Of a stretch of 64,000 bases of DNA, positions 17,014 to 26,352 are shown one piece after another (position 1 is the stretch's first letter; the number at the start of each line of letters is the position of its first letter). The DNA lies in NCBI GenBank assembly GCA_901538445.1, contig LR594586.1, positions 186,001 through 250,000 on the forward strand. The letters are read 5' to 3'. The notes beneath the pieces are model-generated. The model saw only the letters and a list, made by a program, of their open reading frames with translations. It ran no database searches and was not told the origin of the DNA. A program made the position numbers and the translations under genes. This DNA is from Gemmataceae bacterium (lineage in GTDB: Bacteria > Planctomycetota > Planctomycetia > Gemmatales > Gemmataceae).

Positions 17014-18010
17014 GGTCCGTCTCCTTCGGGCTGGCCCGGACCCGAGTTCGGGCGGGCGGTACGGAAAATTGCGTCGCCGTCGTTCGGCCCACGCCGCTGC
17101 CGTTCGGTGCGACTCGACGCCGGGAACAAATCAATCAACCCTACCGACGAATCAATCAGCGTCCGACGAATCAAGACACAGCGGGACCAGCATCACCGAA
17201 CGGGTTCTTGCCGCGGTGGGTGTCCAGTTCCTGCCGGGTGCGGCGGTCGCCGCGGCTGAAAAGCGTGCCCCGGGCGAAGGCGGGGGGTGGATCAGCCCCA
17301 CCCGGCACCCGATGATCCGCGGGAGGTACGTCGACGTCTTGCGAACGGAGGATCGAACCCACGCGCTACCCAAACTCAACCGGCCAGGTAGAAGACGCCG
17401 ACGCCAGCTGCAGTGTCGGAGGATCAGGGGCAGCTGCTCCAGCGGGAACGCGGCGGCCTCGTCGACCGCGGACAGGCACGGCGCGCCCCGGCACGCGCAA
17501 GTTCATCACTTCTGCTACGCTGAGCGGCCCCGGATCTCGACGTGCAATCCGCGAAAGAAACTCCGGTTTTCGCCCCGCCCGGTTCCGGGACGTCGCTAAC
17601 GGGGACCGTAGTCGCCGGCCGGCCGACGGTTCGTGGCGCGCCGCCCCGCATAGTGAGCGCGTGAGACTCTTCGAGTGCTGTTCCCCACCGATTGCGCCTC
17701 AGCAGAGTGTTTTTCCCCGAGGGATAAAACTGTTTGGTCGGAGGAAGATACTTGTATGGCGTCGAGCGAGTGAGTGGGGTAACGGGGCGAATGGCCGTGG
17801 ACTGAACGCTCGACACTCGCCTTTGGACCCAGGTCCAGGCCGCGCCCGTGGCGGTCGGCGAGCTGGGCGACGGCGAGCTCCTCGGGCGGCTCGCCGAAGG
17901 CTGGGACAACGGCGTGTGGGACACTCCCCGCCACGAGCACAGACGACACCATCGTTGGCCGGCGCCATGAGTGTTCGCGCAGTCAGAATTACACGGAGGT
18001 TGACACACAC
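17014..18010. other. Long gene-poor stretch with possible remnants
   Basis: No intact gene is supported. A plus-strand segment at about 17820-17970 translates to a plausible protein tail (LWTQVQAAPVAVGELGDGEL, then WDNGVWDTPRHE) with no start, perhaps a degraded gene end. A minus-strand stretch at 17345-17375 resembles a tRNA T-loop (GGGTTCGATCC) but the arm does not pair. Both are weak. The rest holds nothing I can name. Confidence 0.35.
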
Positions 18011-18427
18011 ATGGGTATTCCATTCGCAGTGGTGTTGGTGTTCAGCCAATTTTCCACAAATATCTTGGCCGATGATCCTAAGCCACTTGACCAGTTGCGT
18101 GGGTCGTGGGAGGTCTCGTCGTGGGAGGACTCCGAATCCAACCAGGAAGAATTCGGGCCTTCCGTAAATCGGCTCACTTTCGACGGGGACAAACTCACCA
18201 TTGTGTTCTGGGATAGAGACGACGAAAAGGGCACGATCAAAATCGACACGGCAGGCAAACCGGCGAAGATCGACATTATCGTGGATGGGGAGGAGTCACT
18301 CGGGATCTACGAGGTTAGAGGAGATAGTATTCGAATCTGTTTCTCTCCGCAGAGCAAACGACCTTGGGAATTTAAGTCGGGTGAGGACATAATTATCGTC
18401 ACCCTGAAACGGGTGACGAAGAAATAA
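18011..18427 (+). CDS. TIGR03067-type secreted small protein
   Basis: 138 residues with a signal peptide (MGIPFAVVLVFSQFSTNILA). The mature part has the pattern of the planctomycete TIGR03067 domain: LDQLRGSWEVSSWE near the start, LTFDGDKLTIVF, GTIKIDTAGKPAKIDI, YEVRGDSIRICFS and a final VTLKRV. The domain is a lipocalin-like barrel of unknown ligand. Base composition is visibly lower in GC than the neighbours, and the gene sits isolated between two gene-poor stretches, which may indicate relaxed selection or transfer. Confidence 0.8.
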   Translation: MGIPFAVVLVFSQFSTNILADDPKPLDQLRGSWEVSSWEDSESNQEEFGPSVNRLTFDGDKLTIVFWDRDDEKGTIKIDTAGKPAKIDIIVDGEESLGIYEVRGDSIRICFSPQSKRPWEFKSGEDIIIVTLKRVTKK

Positions 18428-18840
18428 CCCCGTTGTGGGGTAGCTGTCAACCTTGTCGACTCGGCGGCTCAACCCGATGTGGACAACGCGCTATCCACGC
18501 CCGTCAGAAGGAATACCCAGGTCGGTCGGGCTCGCTGTCCGGCCAGATGAAGACGAGTTCGAGGCTGGACCGATGCGGAGGTATTTGGCGGCGAGTGAAT
18601 GGTTTCTGTACTCTTCCTGCACGACCTCGCGCTTGCCAGTCTCGGGGTCACTTGCGTCCCAAGATCTGCATGCGAGGTCGTGCACGGCGGCAACAGATGG
18701 GGCGTGTGGTTGGACACGAATGGACCGTCGTGTGCCGAGGGTCAAAGATGCGGTTGCAAGGAGCCCGCTCGACGGCGACCACTTCCACGCACGAGACATG
18801 GGTTGGGTTTCGAAACAAGTCCGGTTGTTGAGTGATGTTA
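18428..18840. other. Gene-poor stretch upstream of the hairpin-repeat tract
   Basis: Several overlapping ORFs of 60-167 codons exist on both strands, none with a family signature or good ribosome binding site. A minus-strand frame at about 18500-18690 (DLACRSWDASDPETGKREVV, QEEYRNHSLAAKYLR) has protein-like composition and may be a gene remnant. Confidence 0.3.
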
Positions 18841-19152
18841 ACCTGCCCGGCTGTTGGTTTTGTGTACAGCCACTTTTGACCGACCGGTTAACACCTCGGA
18901 GTTCGAGGAGTGTTCCGCTCGGACCCCGAGCGGAACTCGAACCTTCGGCCGGTTAACACTCGCGCGCGAGGGCCATCGCGCCCCCTCCCCTACAAATCCT
19001 TGCGAATGGTGATACTCTCGCGCCGGAATCTCGCGCGGGAGTTCGAGAACTGTTCCGCTCGGGGAGCTTTCTGTCCGGTTACGGAACTTCGGCACAGACG
19101 GGTTGACGACGCACCCCGGGAGAATTCCTCACGGGGTGCTTCCATTTCCCCC
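18838..19152. repeat. Hairpin-repeat tract, left of IS630
   Basis: The tract contains GTTAAC words at 18838, 18888 and 18951 and a perfect 11-bp hairpin at 18912-18936 (GTTCCGCTCGG, loop ACC, CCGAGCGGAAC). That hairpin is nested inside a larger imperfect inverted repeat running from GTTAAC at 18888 to GTTAAC near 18956. A partial copy (GTTCGAGAACTGTTCCGCTCGG with a few changes, about 19041-19062) follows. Related hairpins (ACACTCGG, ACC, CCGAGTGT at 20466-20484) lie to the right of the IS630 element, so the element inserted into this tract. Confidence 0.6.
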
Positions 19153-20374
19153 TAGTGGTCCACCACATTTCATTTGGCATTCCGTAAGGTCTCCTCCACC
19201 CTTGGAGGAGATCTCGTGTCACGGAAGCCCAAGCATGTCGTCCGCCTGACCACCGACGAACGCCAACGGCTCGTCCGGCTGGTCCGAACGGGTACGCACC
19301 CGGCCCGCGTCCTCACTCACGCCCAGGTCCTGCTCAAGGCCGACGCCGATGGGCCTGGCTTGGGCGACGAAGCAATTGCAACGGCCCTCGGCTGTGGTGT
19401 CCGGACCGTCGCCCGCATCCGCAAGGCATTTGCAGAGGGCGGGTTGGATGCGGCCGTGCATCGGAAGAAACCGACCGGGCGACGATACCGGAAGCTGGAC
19501 GGCGAACAGGAAGCCCGACTCGTTGCCCTGGCGTGCTCCCCAGCCCCGGACGGTCGTGGGCGGTGGACATTGCAACTGTTGGCCGACCGCCTCGTCGAGC
19601 TGCGGGTGGTGGATGCCGTCTCCGACGAGACGGTTCGGCGGACGCTGAAAAAAACGACATCAAGCCGTGGCTCAAGCAGCAGTGGGTGATCCCGCCGAAG
19701 GCCAACGCCGCGTTCGTGGCGAACATGGAAGACGTGCTGGCCGTGTACCACCGGCCGCCCGACGACACCCGCCCCGTGGTGTGCGTCGACGAGGGTGGTA
19801 AGCAACTCATCGGAGACACTCGGGAGCCACTGCCGATCCGCCCCGGCTCCGTGGCGAAGGTCGATCACGAGTACGTCCGGGCTGGTGTGGTCAACCTATT
19901 CCTGGCGTTCGAGCCTCTGGCCGGGCGGCGGCACGTGGAGGTCACGGAGCGAAAGACGAGCGTGGACTTCGCCCGCTTCGTCCGACGGTTGGTGGATGAG
20001 CAGTACCCGGACGCCGAGAAGGTGGTGCTGGTGCTGGACAACTTATCCACCCACACACCGGCCTCGCTCTACCAGGCATTCGAGGCGGCTGAGGCCCGGC
20101 GGTTGTGCGAGCGGTTGGAGTGGCACTACACGCCCAAACACGGGTCGTGGCTGAACGTGGCCGAGTGCGAGCTGAGTGTTCTGGCCCGGCAGTGTCTGGA
20201 TCGCCGCATCCCCGACATGGAAACCTTGAGGCGAGAGGTGGCTTCCTGGGAGCGGGATCGCAATGCTGCCGCTGTCGCAGCCGATTGGCAGTTCACGACG
20301 ACCGACGCAAGAACGAGGCTGAAACGGCTCTACCCGGTGATCGAAACAGACAAATCAGCCGTGGTGAACCACTA
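19153..20374 (+). mobile_element. IS630-type insertion sequence, copy 1
   Basis: 1222 bp including the flanking TA dinucleotides. Terminal inverted repeats are TAGTGGTCCACCAC (left) and, read inward from the right end, TAGTGGTTCACCAC: one mismatch in 14. The TA target duplication and the two-frame DDE transposase fit the IS630/Tc1-mariner group. An apparently identical copy lies in opposite orientation at 58401-59622. Confidence 0.9.
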
Positions 20375-20375
20375 G
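19216..20375 (+). CDS. IS630 transposase (two frames, -1 frameshift)
   Basis: Frame A starts at GTG 19216 behind GGAGGAG and encodes the helix-turn-helix part (LTTDERQRLVRLVRTG, DEAIATALGCGVRTVARIRK). It ends at 19689. Frame B encodes the DDE catalytic part: CVDEGGKQ (first Asp), VLVLDNLSTH (second Asp), GSWLNVAECE (Glu), ending at the TAG that overlaps the right terminal repeat. A run of seven A at 19648-19654 lies in the overlap. A -1 slip there changes reading from LKKTTS to LKKNDIKPW and gives one continuous protein, so programmed frameshifting is likely. Both copies keep the same arrangement. Confidence 0.88.
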
Positions 20376-20570
20376 AATTCCAAGCGTCTCGCAAACCCGC
20401 GGACGGTCGTCAAAGTCTCAGGTTCGACGGAGATCACTCGGGGTCCGAGCGCAACCCACGGGGTAACACTCGGACCCCGAGTGTCTCCCCGAAAAACTCT
20501 CAGCGTCTCGCCCCCGAGACCGACACCACGGTTAACCTGAGCAACGACCTGTTCCGGTGCAGCGGCTCCC
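20376..20570. repeat. Hairpin-repeat tract, right of IS630
   Basis: Continuation of the tract at 18838-19152. Short hairpins are built on CTCGG/CCGAG with GGT or ACC loops: CTCGG-GGT-CCGAG near 20439 and ACACTCGG-ACC-CCGAGTGT at 20466-20484, plus a GTTAAC word near 20531. No gene. It lies just beyond the stop of the minus-strand GSDH-like gene and could also act in transcript termination. Confidence 0.5.
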
Positions 20571-20579
20571 GGTCGCGCG

Positions 20580-23500
20580 TCACGCCAGCCCCCGGATCTC
20601 GTCCGCGGTCAGGACGCGGTTGAACACGAGCAGGTCGTCCACCGCTCCGGCGAACCCGGTCGGGCTGCCGCCGGTGTCGTCGATCCGGCCGATGCTGCGG
20701 AACGGCGTCGTTTTAACCCCGGTGCCCGAGGTCGCCGACCCGCTCAGCGTGCCGTCAACGTACACCCCGACGCGGCCCGTGACGTGGTCACGGGTCAGGG
20801 CGACGTGGTGCCACTGCCCGTCGTTGATCGGGGCCGCACCCTTCGCCCCGGCCACGTCGCCGGCCTGCACCCCGATCCGCCCGGAGGCGTCGAGCCAGCC
20901 CCAAAACACGTCGTTGCCATTGCCCGCCGACTCGACCCCGAGCACCCCCGGGGCGAGCCACATCGTGTTGTTGCCGACCTGCGTCGTGCGCAGCCAGAAC
21001 GCGACCGTCCCCGAGGCCCCGAGCCACTGGTTAAGGTCCGCCCCCAGGTCAACCCGACCCGTCCCGTCGAACGACACAGCCGACCCGGCCCCGGGCCGTC
21101 CGCCGACCCACACGGCCGACCCGACGAGGGTGCCACCGTTGGCCGACACCGACCCGTCGGCCGTCGCGGTGCCGGCGTTCTCGTTGAACCGGTACTCGCC
21201 GACCAGACCCGCGGGCAGGCCGCCGACCTGCGTGACCTCGACGAACGCCAGCTTGTTGTTCTGCGCCCCGGCCCCGTTGGCGAGCGTGAGCCGGCCGTCG
21301 GTCACGGTCACCGTCACCGTGTTGTCGAACCACCGCTGCGCCGCCGTCGGGGTGCCGCTGACCGCGAGGACGCCCTCGGCGGTCGTGCGGTACACGCTGT
21401 CGGTGTGCGACGGGTCACCCGCCACGAGCCGCACGCGGTACGTGCCGTTGGGAACCGCCAGCTCCCAGACCGCGTTCGGGTTCTCCGGCTTCTGTAGGTG
21501 AATGAGCGTGTCGTACCGTTGGTCCGGCGAGTTCGCGGCGTTGCGGTCGCGGGCCGTCGAGGCGTTGTTCGCGTTCCACCCGTACGAGTACCCGTTGCCG
21601 CGGTTCCCGAACACGGCCCCGGTGTCCGCGAGGTAGCCCGCCGGGACCGGCGCGCCGGCGAGCTGGAAGTTGATCCGGGTCGAGAACAGGGCCGCGGCCG
21701 CGTACGTCGCCTTGTACGTGGTGGCGGCCGCCGGGGTGACGATCGTGTGCGTCGCCGCGCCGCCGTCGGACCACCCCTGGAACGTGTACGTCGTGCCGCC
21801 GACCGTCTGGGTCGCGGCCGCACCGATCGGCCGCTCGAACCCGACCACGCTCTGGAACGTGGTGGGCGCGGTGTACGGCTGGCCGTCGAGCGTCAGCGTC
21901 AGCCCGGCCGGGGCGGACGCCAGGGTGACCGTCGCCACGTTCGGGAGGACGTCGGTGCTGGTCGTGGTCGTCAGCCCGGCCGAGTCGCGGACGGTGAGGG
22001 TGACCCGGTACGCCACGTCGGTCAGCGTGTACGGTCCGGACGTGGCTGGGGTGAACGTGCCGCCGGTCGCGCCCCCGAACTCCGGCACGAACGGGCGGAC
22101 GGCCGGGGTGCCGGTCGCGGTGCTCGACAGGTACTCGACCTTCCACGTGTACGCGGCCGCGCCGAGGGTGCCGTCCTCGGGGTCGGTCGCGGTCCCGGCG
22201 AACGTGACGGTCTGGCCGGCCACGAACTTTCCGTTCGTCAGCCCGGCCGGCAGAGCGATGGACGCCGCCGGCGGGCGGTTCGCGGTGACGGTAAGCGTCG
22301 CCGCGGTGCTTGTCGCCGCCCCCGCCGAGTTGGACACGACCGCCCGGTACTGCCCGGCGTCGCCCGCGGCGGCCCCGAGCACGGTCAGCGTCGCCGTGGT
22401 CGCGCCCGAGTAGTCCGTGCCGTTGACCAGGTTGGTCCAGGTGCTCCCGACCAGCTTCTGCCACTGGTAGGTGAGCGGGGCGGTGCCGCTGGCCGCCACG
22501 GTGAACGTGGCATTACTCCCCTGGGTCGCCGTGGCATTCGCCGGCTGTTGGGTGACGGCCGGGGCCGACGAGGCGGTGTACGAGACGCGGAACACCTGGT
22601 TGCTGCCGCGGGCGAGGTACAGCAGGCTGCCGTCGGCCGCCACCCGCAGGTCCACCGTCGCGGGGGCGCTGGACGCGAACCGCTCGACCGTACCGGTCGC
22701 GGTGTCGAGCACGTTGATCCAGCTGTTCACATAGTCGGCGAAGAAGTAGTCGCCCTGGTACTGGGCGGGGAACTGCGAGGTCGCCGGGTTGTAGAACGCC
22801 CCGCCGGTGATCGCGTACCCCTGGAAGGTGCCGCTGCCGTGGCTGTAGGCGTAGACGGGTTGGCTGAAGCTCGGGTAGGTCGTCGAGTTGAACGCGCCCT
22901 CCGTCGTCGGCCACCCGTAGTTCAACCCCGCCCCGCCGCGGTTGACCTCCTCCCACGTGCCCTGGCCCACGTCGTTGATGAACATCTCGCTGGTCCCGGG
23001 GCGGAACGCGAACGTGTACGGGTTCCGCAGGCCGACCGCCCAGATCGCCCGGTTCGCCCCGGTCGTGGTGCCGGCGATCCCCGCGAACGCCGTCGGGTTG
23101 TCGGCCGGGATGGTGCCGTCGGCATTGATTCGGAGAACCTTGCCGTGCCGGTTGGCGAGCGACTGGGCGTTGGCCCCGGCGGCGTTGTCGCCGACCGCGA
23201 CGTACAGCTTCCCGTCCGGCCCGAAGTGGATGGCCCCGCCGTTGTGGTTGGTCGCGCCGGACAGCGGGTCTAGGTCGAGGATGACCGTCTCGTCGAGCAG
23301 GGCCGGGTTGGCGGTCGTGTCCACGAACGAGTAGTCGGCCGGGTTGGCGTCGCTGACGGTGAACCGGCTCACCCGGTTGTGGGGGTTCGGGGCGTCGCTG
23401 CTGGTGTAGTAGATGTACACCCACTTGTTGGTCGCGTAGTTGGGGTCGAACGCGATCCCGAGCACGCCCCGTTCGCCCTCCGAGCGGAGCCCGACGACGG

Positions 23501-23735
23501 ACAGGTTGCCGACGAGGTCGGCCGCGGTGCTGCCGGGGCGGAACCGCTTCACTCCGCCGCCCTGCTCGAGTACCCACAGGTCGCCGTTCGGCGCGACCTC
23601 CATCGCCGTGGCGTTCGAGAGCCCGGCGGCGACCGCCGTCTCGGTGAACCCGGCCGGCAGGGTCGCGGGGGTGATCCGGTCGTCGAGCCGCTCGACGCCC
23701 AGACGGGTGCGGGTCGCGGTACGCGCGCGTGCCAT
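20580..23735 (-). CDS. Large secreted glucose/sorbosone dehydrogenase-like protein with Ig and LamG domains
   Basis: 1051 residues from ATG 23735. The N-terminus ends in LGVERLDDRITPA, the planctomycete leader motif (VExLDDRxxP) of large secreted proteins. Residues about 25-350 form a glucose/sorbosone dehydrogenase-type propeller: GVLGIAFDPNYATNKWVYIY, NHNGGAIHFGPDGKLYVAVG, HGKVLRINADGTIPADNP, WAVGLRNPYTFAFRP, EEVNRGGAGLNYGWP. An Ig-like domain (AVTQQPANATATQGSNATFT), PKD-like and malectin-like segments follow. A C-terminal LamG/concanavalin-like domain (GLVGEYRFNENAGTATADGS; GQWHHVALTRDHVTGRVGVY; VDDLLVFNRVLTADEIRGL) ends it. The likely role is an extracellular PQQ-type sugar oxidoreductase or adhesin. 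It is monocistronic. Confidence 0.88.
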   Translation of the reverse strand: MARARTATRTRLGVERLDDRITPATLPAGFTETAVAAGLSNATAMEVAPNGDLWVLEQGGGVKRFRPGSTAADLVGNLSVVGLRSEGERGVLGIAFDPNYATNKWVYIYYTSSDAPNPHNRVSRFTVSDANPADYSFVDTTANPALLDETVILDLDPLSGATNHNGGAIHFGPDGKLYVAVGDNAAGANAQSLANRHGKVLRINADGTIPADNPTAFAGIAGTTTGANRAIWAVGLRNPYTFAFRPGTSEMFINDVGQGTWEEVNRGGAGLNYGWPTTEGAFNSTTYPSFSQPVYAYSHGSGTFQGYAITGGAFYNPATSQFPAQYQGDYFFADYVNSWINVLDTATGTVERFASSAPATVDLRVAADGSLLYLARGSNQVFRVSYTASSAPAVTQQPANATATQGSNATFTVAASGTAPLTYQWQKLVGSTWTNLVNGTDYSGATTATLTVLGAAAGDAGQYRAVVSNSAGAATSTAATLTVTANRPPAASIALPAGLTNGKFVAGQTVTFAGTATDPEDGTLGAAAYTWKVEYLSSTATGTPAVRPFVPEFGGATGGTFTPATSGPYTLTDVAYRVTLTVRDSAGLTTTTSTDVLPNVATVTLASAPAGLTLTLDGQPYTAPTTFQSVVGFERPIGAAATQTVGGTTYTFQGWSDGGAATHTIVTPAAATTYKATYAAAALFSTRINFQLAGAPVPAGYLADTGAVFGNRGNGYSYGWNANNASTARDRNAANSPDQRYDTLIHLQKPENPNAVWELAVPNGTYRVRLVAGDPSHTDSVYRTTAEGVLAVSGTPTAAQRWFDNTVTVTVTDGRLTLANGAGAQNNKLAFVEVTQVGGLPAGLVGEYRFNENAGTATADGSVSANGGTLVGSAVWVGGRPGAGSAVSFDGTGRVDLGADLNQWLGASGTVAFWLRTTQVGNNTMWLAPGVLGVESAGNGNDVFWGWLDASGRIGVQAGDVAGAKGAAPINDGQWHHVALTRDHVTGRVGVYVDGTLSGSATSGTGVKTTPFRSIGRIDDTGGSPTGFAGAVDDLLVFNRVLTADEIRGLA

Positions 23736-24227
23736 GGACTTCACTCCGGTGCGGGGAGCGCCCGAGCGGTCGCGCGGGGGTGCGCGACCCGTTCGGGCGG
23801 GATTAAGCGGGCGAAGGGTCAGGGGCGGCCGGGGTGGACGTGAGTCCCGGCCGGGGGTCGTCACGACCCCGGGCGAAATGGGCAACTGCGGCGGGCCGGT
23901 GGACCGAACCCGCCGCGGGATGAATTAGAACGGCGTGATAACCACTCGGGCAAGTAAAATTTCCCTCATATTTCTTGTTTGCTCGGCGGGTCCGCGAGCC
24001 GATGCCCGTGGTGGCCGCAGCGCGGGGCGGGTGTCCCGCGCGTGGAATGGGTCCGTGCGACAGTTCGGATAACGCCACGGCGTCCACCGGGGTGCCGGTT
24101 CTCCCGAGGCCGGTTCCGACACTTCAGGCGTGTTCCGTGGAGTTAACAGGTAGAGCCTGCTTCCCGCCAGACAGCCGCCGGTCGCGAAGCGAAGGTCGCT
24201 GTGGGCCCACCCATCCGAGGTGCCCAT
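23736..24227. other. Intergenic, promoter side of the GSDH-like gene
   Basis: 492 bases. An AT-rich segment at about 23925-23980 is a candidate promoter for the minus-strand gene. No gene or convincing repeat seen. Confidence 0.4.
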
Positions 24228-24428
24228 GTGACCCCGTACCCCGACCCCCGCGACCTCACCCCCGACGACCGCCTCCGCGAACTGTCCCGTCTCCTCGCGG
24301 CCGGCCTGCTCCGCCTCGCGCTCACGGCCACCTGCGCCTACAATTCGGGCTCCGCAGAACCCTCGACATTCGACACGAACGACCTCGCTGTCCGCGGCGA
24401 GAAAAGCGTCACTGTCCACGCCGGTTGA
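24228..24428 (+). CDS. Small protein of the planctomycete DUF2924/recombinase cassette
   Basis: 66 residues from GTG 24228 with GAGG 7 bases upstream. The sequence TPDDRLRELSRLLAAGLLRL is typical of a small ORF that, in planctomycetes, precedes a DUF2924 gene and a serine recombinase. The following gene here is DUF2924, but it is frameshifted and the recombinase is gone. The function is unknown. The C-terminal half (SAEPSTFDTNDLAVRGEKSV) looks less conserved and may be altered. Confidence 0.6.
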   Translation: MTPYPDPRDLTPDDRLRELSRLLAAGLLRLALTATCAYNSGSAEPSTFDTNDLAVRGEKSVTVHAG

Positions 24429-24463
24429 CGCGCCCGAAACCTCCAATTTGCAGGAGATGAGTG

Positions 24464-24679
24464 ATGGGACTGAACGTCGCGAAGGAGGTCGCCGCGCTCC
24501 AGCGGATGACCCCCAAGGAGCTCGCCCGAAAGTTCGCCGACCTGTTCGGCGAGCCCACCAACGCGCGGAACCGGACCCGGCTGGTACGACGCATCGCTGG
24601 CAGCTCCAACCCCTCGCCGAGGGTGAGTACGGACGATGACGTGCTCGCGGCCCTCGACGCGGTCATGCGGCGGGGCTGA
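24464..24679 (+). pseudogene. DUF2924 protein, frameshifted
   Basis: It starts at ATG 24464 behind AGGAG. The first 45 residues (GLNVAKEVAALQRMTPKELA, then KFADLFGEPTNARNRTRLVR) match the DUF2924 N-terminus. The expected continuation (RIAWRLQALAEGDLS in relatives) is found in another frame as WQLQPLAEGEYG, so about one base was lost near 24597-24600 and the ORF runs on in the wrong frame to 24679. DUF2924 proteins accompany serine recombinases on mobile islands; this copy is dead or truncated. Confidence 0.7.
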
Positions 24680-24870
24680 GTGTGCAACGCGAGGTGGCAA
24701 TGGCGGTGCAACGCAGCCGGCTGCTCGCGTCCACGAACCCGCCCCGGGTCGCGGTCCGCACGGCCAGGAAGTTGCTAACCCACAGAGTCGCCGCGTGCCG
24801 ACGCGCGAACGTGTCCCGGGTCTCGACCGACCGCTCTGGGCTCGGGCCCAGGCCCGCGTCCCCGAGGAAG

Positions 24871-24966
24871 CCCGTACTGCAAACGGTGGCTTTCATCGAC
24901 CAGTACGAAGACGTGCCTGCCCTCGTCGCAGAGCTTGTCGGCGATCACGTCGCGTACGACCGTTCT
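24871..24966 (-). pseudogene. Remnant of a type I restriction HsdR-like helicase
   Basis: About 30 codons with no start or stop of their own read VRDVIADKLCDEGRHVFVLV then DESHRLQYG. This is the Walker B/DExH box region of HsdR-type restriction subunits. Nothing flanking it matches the rest of the family. It overlaps the 3' end of the MFS gene at 24945 in another frame. With the DUF2924 remnants it marks a lost mobile or defence island. Confidence 0.5.
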
Positions 24967-26231
24967 TCTCGTATTCCGTACAAGACGGCGACGGCAAGGG
25001 TTGCGATAGCCAGCCCGAAGAGGGCTTCGAGGAGTGCCCCGAACCCGAACCGTTCCACCAGCACCCCGGCCCCGACCCCGGACACCACCGCACCGATTCC
25101 GTACGCGACCGCGTCGATGATCCCGGCGGACGCGGACGCGCCGCGCCGGCCGCCGAGGGTCACGGCCATCACACCGGCACAGAACGTGTACGGCCCCATG
25201 ACGAACAAGCCGACGGCCCCGATCAGACCGAGTGCCGCCCACGGGTGGCCGCGGAGGTCGAGCGCGGCGAGCGCGGCGAGTGCGATCGACGCGAGGAGCA
25301 CGAGCGGGACGATGAGCCGCCCGTACCGGCCCCCGAGCCGGTCCGCACCCCACCCGGCGGCCAGGCACGCGACCGCACCGGTCAGCGGGAACAGGAAGCT
25401 GAGCAGGCCGGCGACCTCGGTACCCATCCCGACCTCCTGGTTGAGGTACAACGGGGTCCAGTAGTTGAAGGTCTCCCGGATCGACGTGAGCCCCACGTTC
25501 ATCGCGCACACGAGCCAGAAGGTGCGGTTGCTGAGGAGCGGGCCGAGCAGTTCTCGCATGGGCACCGGCGCGTCGCCGTCGCGGTCCCCGAACACGCTCC
25601 CCGGCGGCGGCGGCAGTTCCGGCAATCCCACGTCCCGCGGGCCGCGCTTCAGCAGCACGCAACTCACGCACGCGACAACTCCGAGCGTCCCGCCAGCGAC
25701 GACGAACAGGTCGCGCCACCCGAGCCCAGCGCCGGCGAACGCACCGAGGTAGAGCCGGGCCAGCGCGTCGCCGAACAGGTAGCTCAGCGACAGCACGCCC
25801 ATCACCGTCGCCATCCGGCCGTGGGGGAACCACCGCCCCGCGATCTGGACCAGCCCGACCCAGCCCATCGACTGCACGAATCGGTTCGCCCCCCACAGCG
25901 CGAGCAGCGCCGCGCCGCCGAACGCCCCGCCGCCCCATCCGAACGCGAGCACCAGCGCGGCCGACAGGCCCATGCCGAGGAGGAACGCGGCGCGGCCGCC
26001 TGCGTACTGTGCGGTGACCCCGTTCAGCAACTTCCCGATGGCGTAGCACAGGACGCCGATCGTCCCGAGCATTCCGTACCCGGCGGTGTCGAGCCCCAGT
26101 TCGGGATCGGCAAGGATTTGGGTCGACGCGACCGGGAGCACGGACCGGCACACGTAGTACCCGGCGTACCCGACGAAGAGCGTGGCGAGGGTGACCCCCT
26201 GCCAGCGGCGGAGGCGAGCGGCGTCGGACAC
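24945..26231 (-). CDS. MFS transporter, organophosphate:phosphate antiporter type (GlpT/UhpT-like)
   Basis: 428 residues with about 12 hydrophobic helices. Features are typical of the organophosphate antiporter subfamily: FVGYAGYYVCRSVLPVAS in helix 1, AQYAGGRAAFLLGMGLSAAL, GWVGLVQIAGRWFPHGRMAT in helix 4/5, ETFNYWTPLYLNQEVGMGTE, and DRLGGRYGRL in the second half. It probably imports a phosphorylated or phosphonate compound in exchange for phosphate. It lies 121 bases downstream of the FAD oxidoreductase on the same strand, within the phosphonate locus, and is paralogous to the MFS gene at 32726-33991. Confidence 0.85.
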   Translation of the reverse strand: MSDAARLRRWQGVTLATLFVGYAGYYVCRSVLPVASTQILADPELGLDTAGYGMLGTIGVLCYAIGKLLNGVTAQYAGGRAAFLLGMGLSAALVLAFGWGGGAFGGAALLALWGANRFVQSMGWVGLVQIAGRWFPHGRMATVMGVLSLSYLFGDALARLYLGAFAGAGLGWRDLFVVAGGTLGVVACVSCVLLKRGPRDVGLPELPPPPGSVFGDRDGDAPVPMRELLGPLLSNRTFWLVCAMNVGLTSIRETFNYWTPLYLNQEVGMGTEVAGLLSFLFPLTGAVACLAAGWGADRLGGRYGRLIVPLVLLASIALAALAALDLRGHPWAALGLIGAVGLFVMGPYTFCAGVMAVTLGGRRGASASAGIIDAVAYGIGAVVSGVGAGVLVERFGFGALLEALFGLAIATLAVAVLYGIREERSYAT

Positions 26232-26352
26232 GGTGGCTCCAGGTGCGCGCGTGGGCCGGTCCCGCCGTCTTTACAGCCGGTGTCCCGATCCGCGGGAAGT
26301 TTGGGTGATCGGTGCGGGCGGGTTCGGGGCACCGAACTCGCCGAACGGCGCG

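Noticed and set aside
15337-17259. 640-codon plus-strand ORF opposite the toroid protein
   Set aside because: Low-complexity Arg/Val/Gly composition typical of an antisense shadow; the minus strand has a clear membrane protein.
17340-17420. tRNA-like motif on the minus strand (GGGTTCGATCC)
   Set aside because: The T-arm does not pair and no acceptor or anticodon stem can be drawn; at most a remnant.
18453-18956. 167-codon plus-strand ORF and overlapping minus-strand ORFs
   Set aside because: No ribosome binding site or family motif; the frames conflict and the region is gene-poor. The minus frame may be a remnant but is too weak to call.
18838-18960. Integron attC site suggested by GTTAAC words and hairpins
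   Set aside because: The core consensus GTTRRRY/RYYYAAC is not met and no integrase or cassette genes are nearby.
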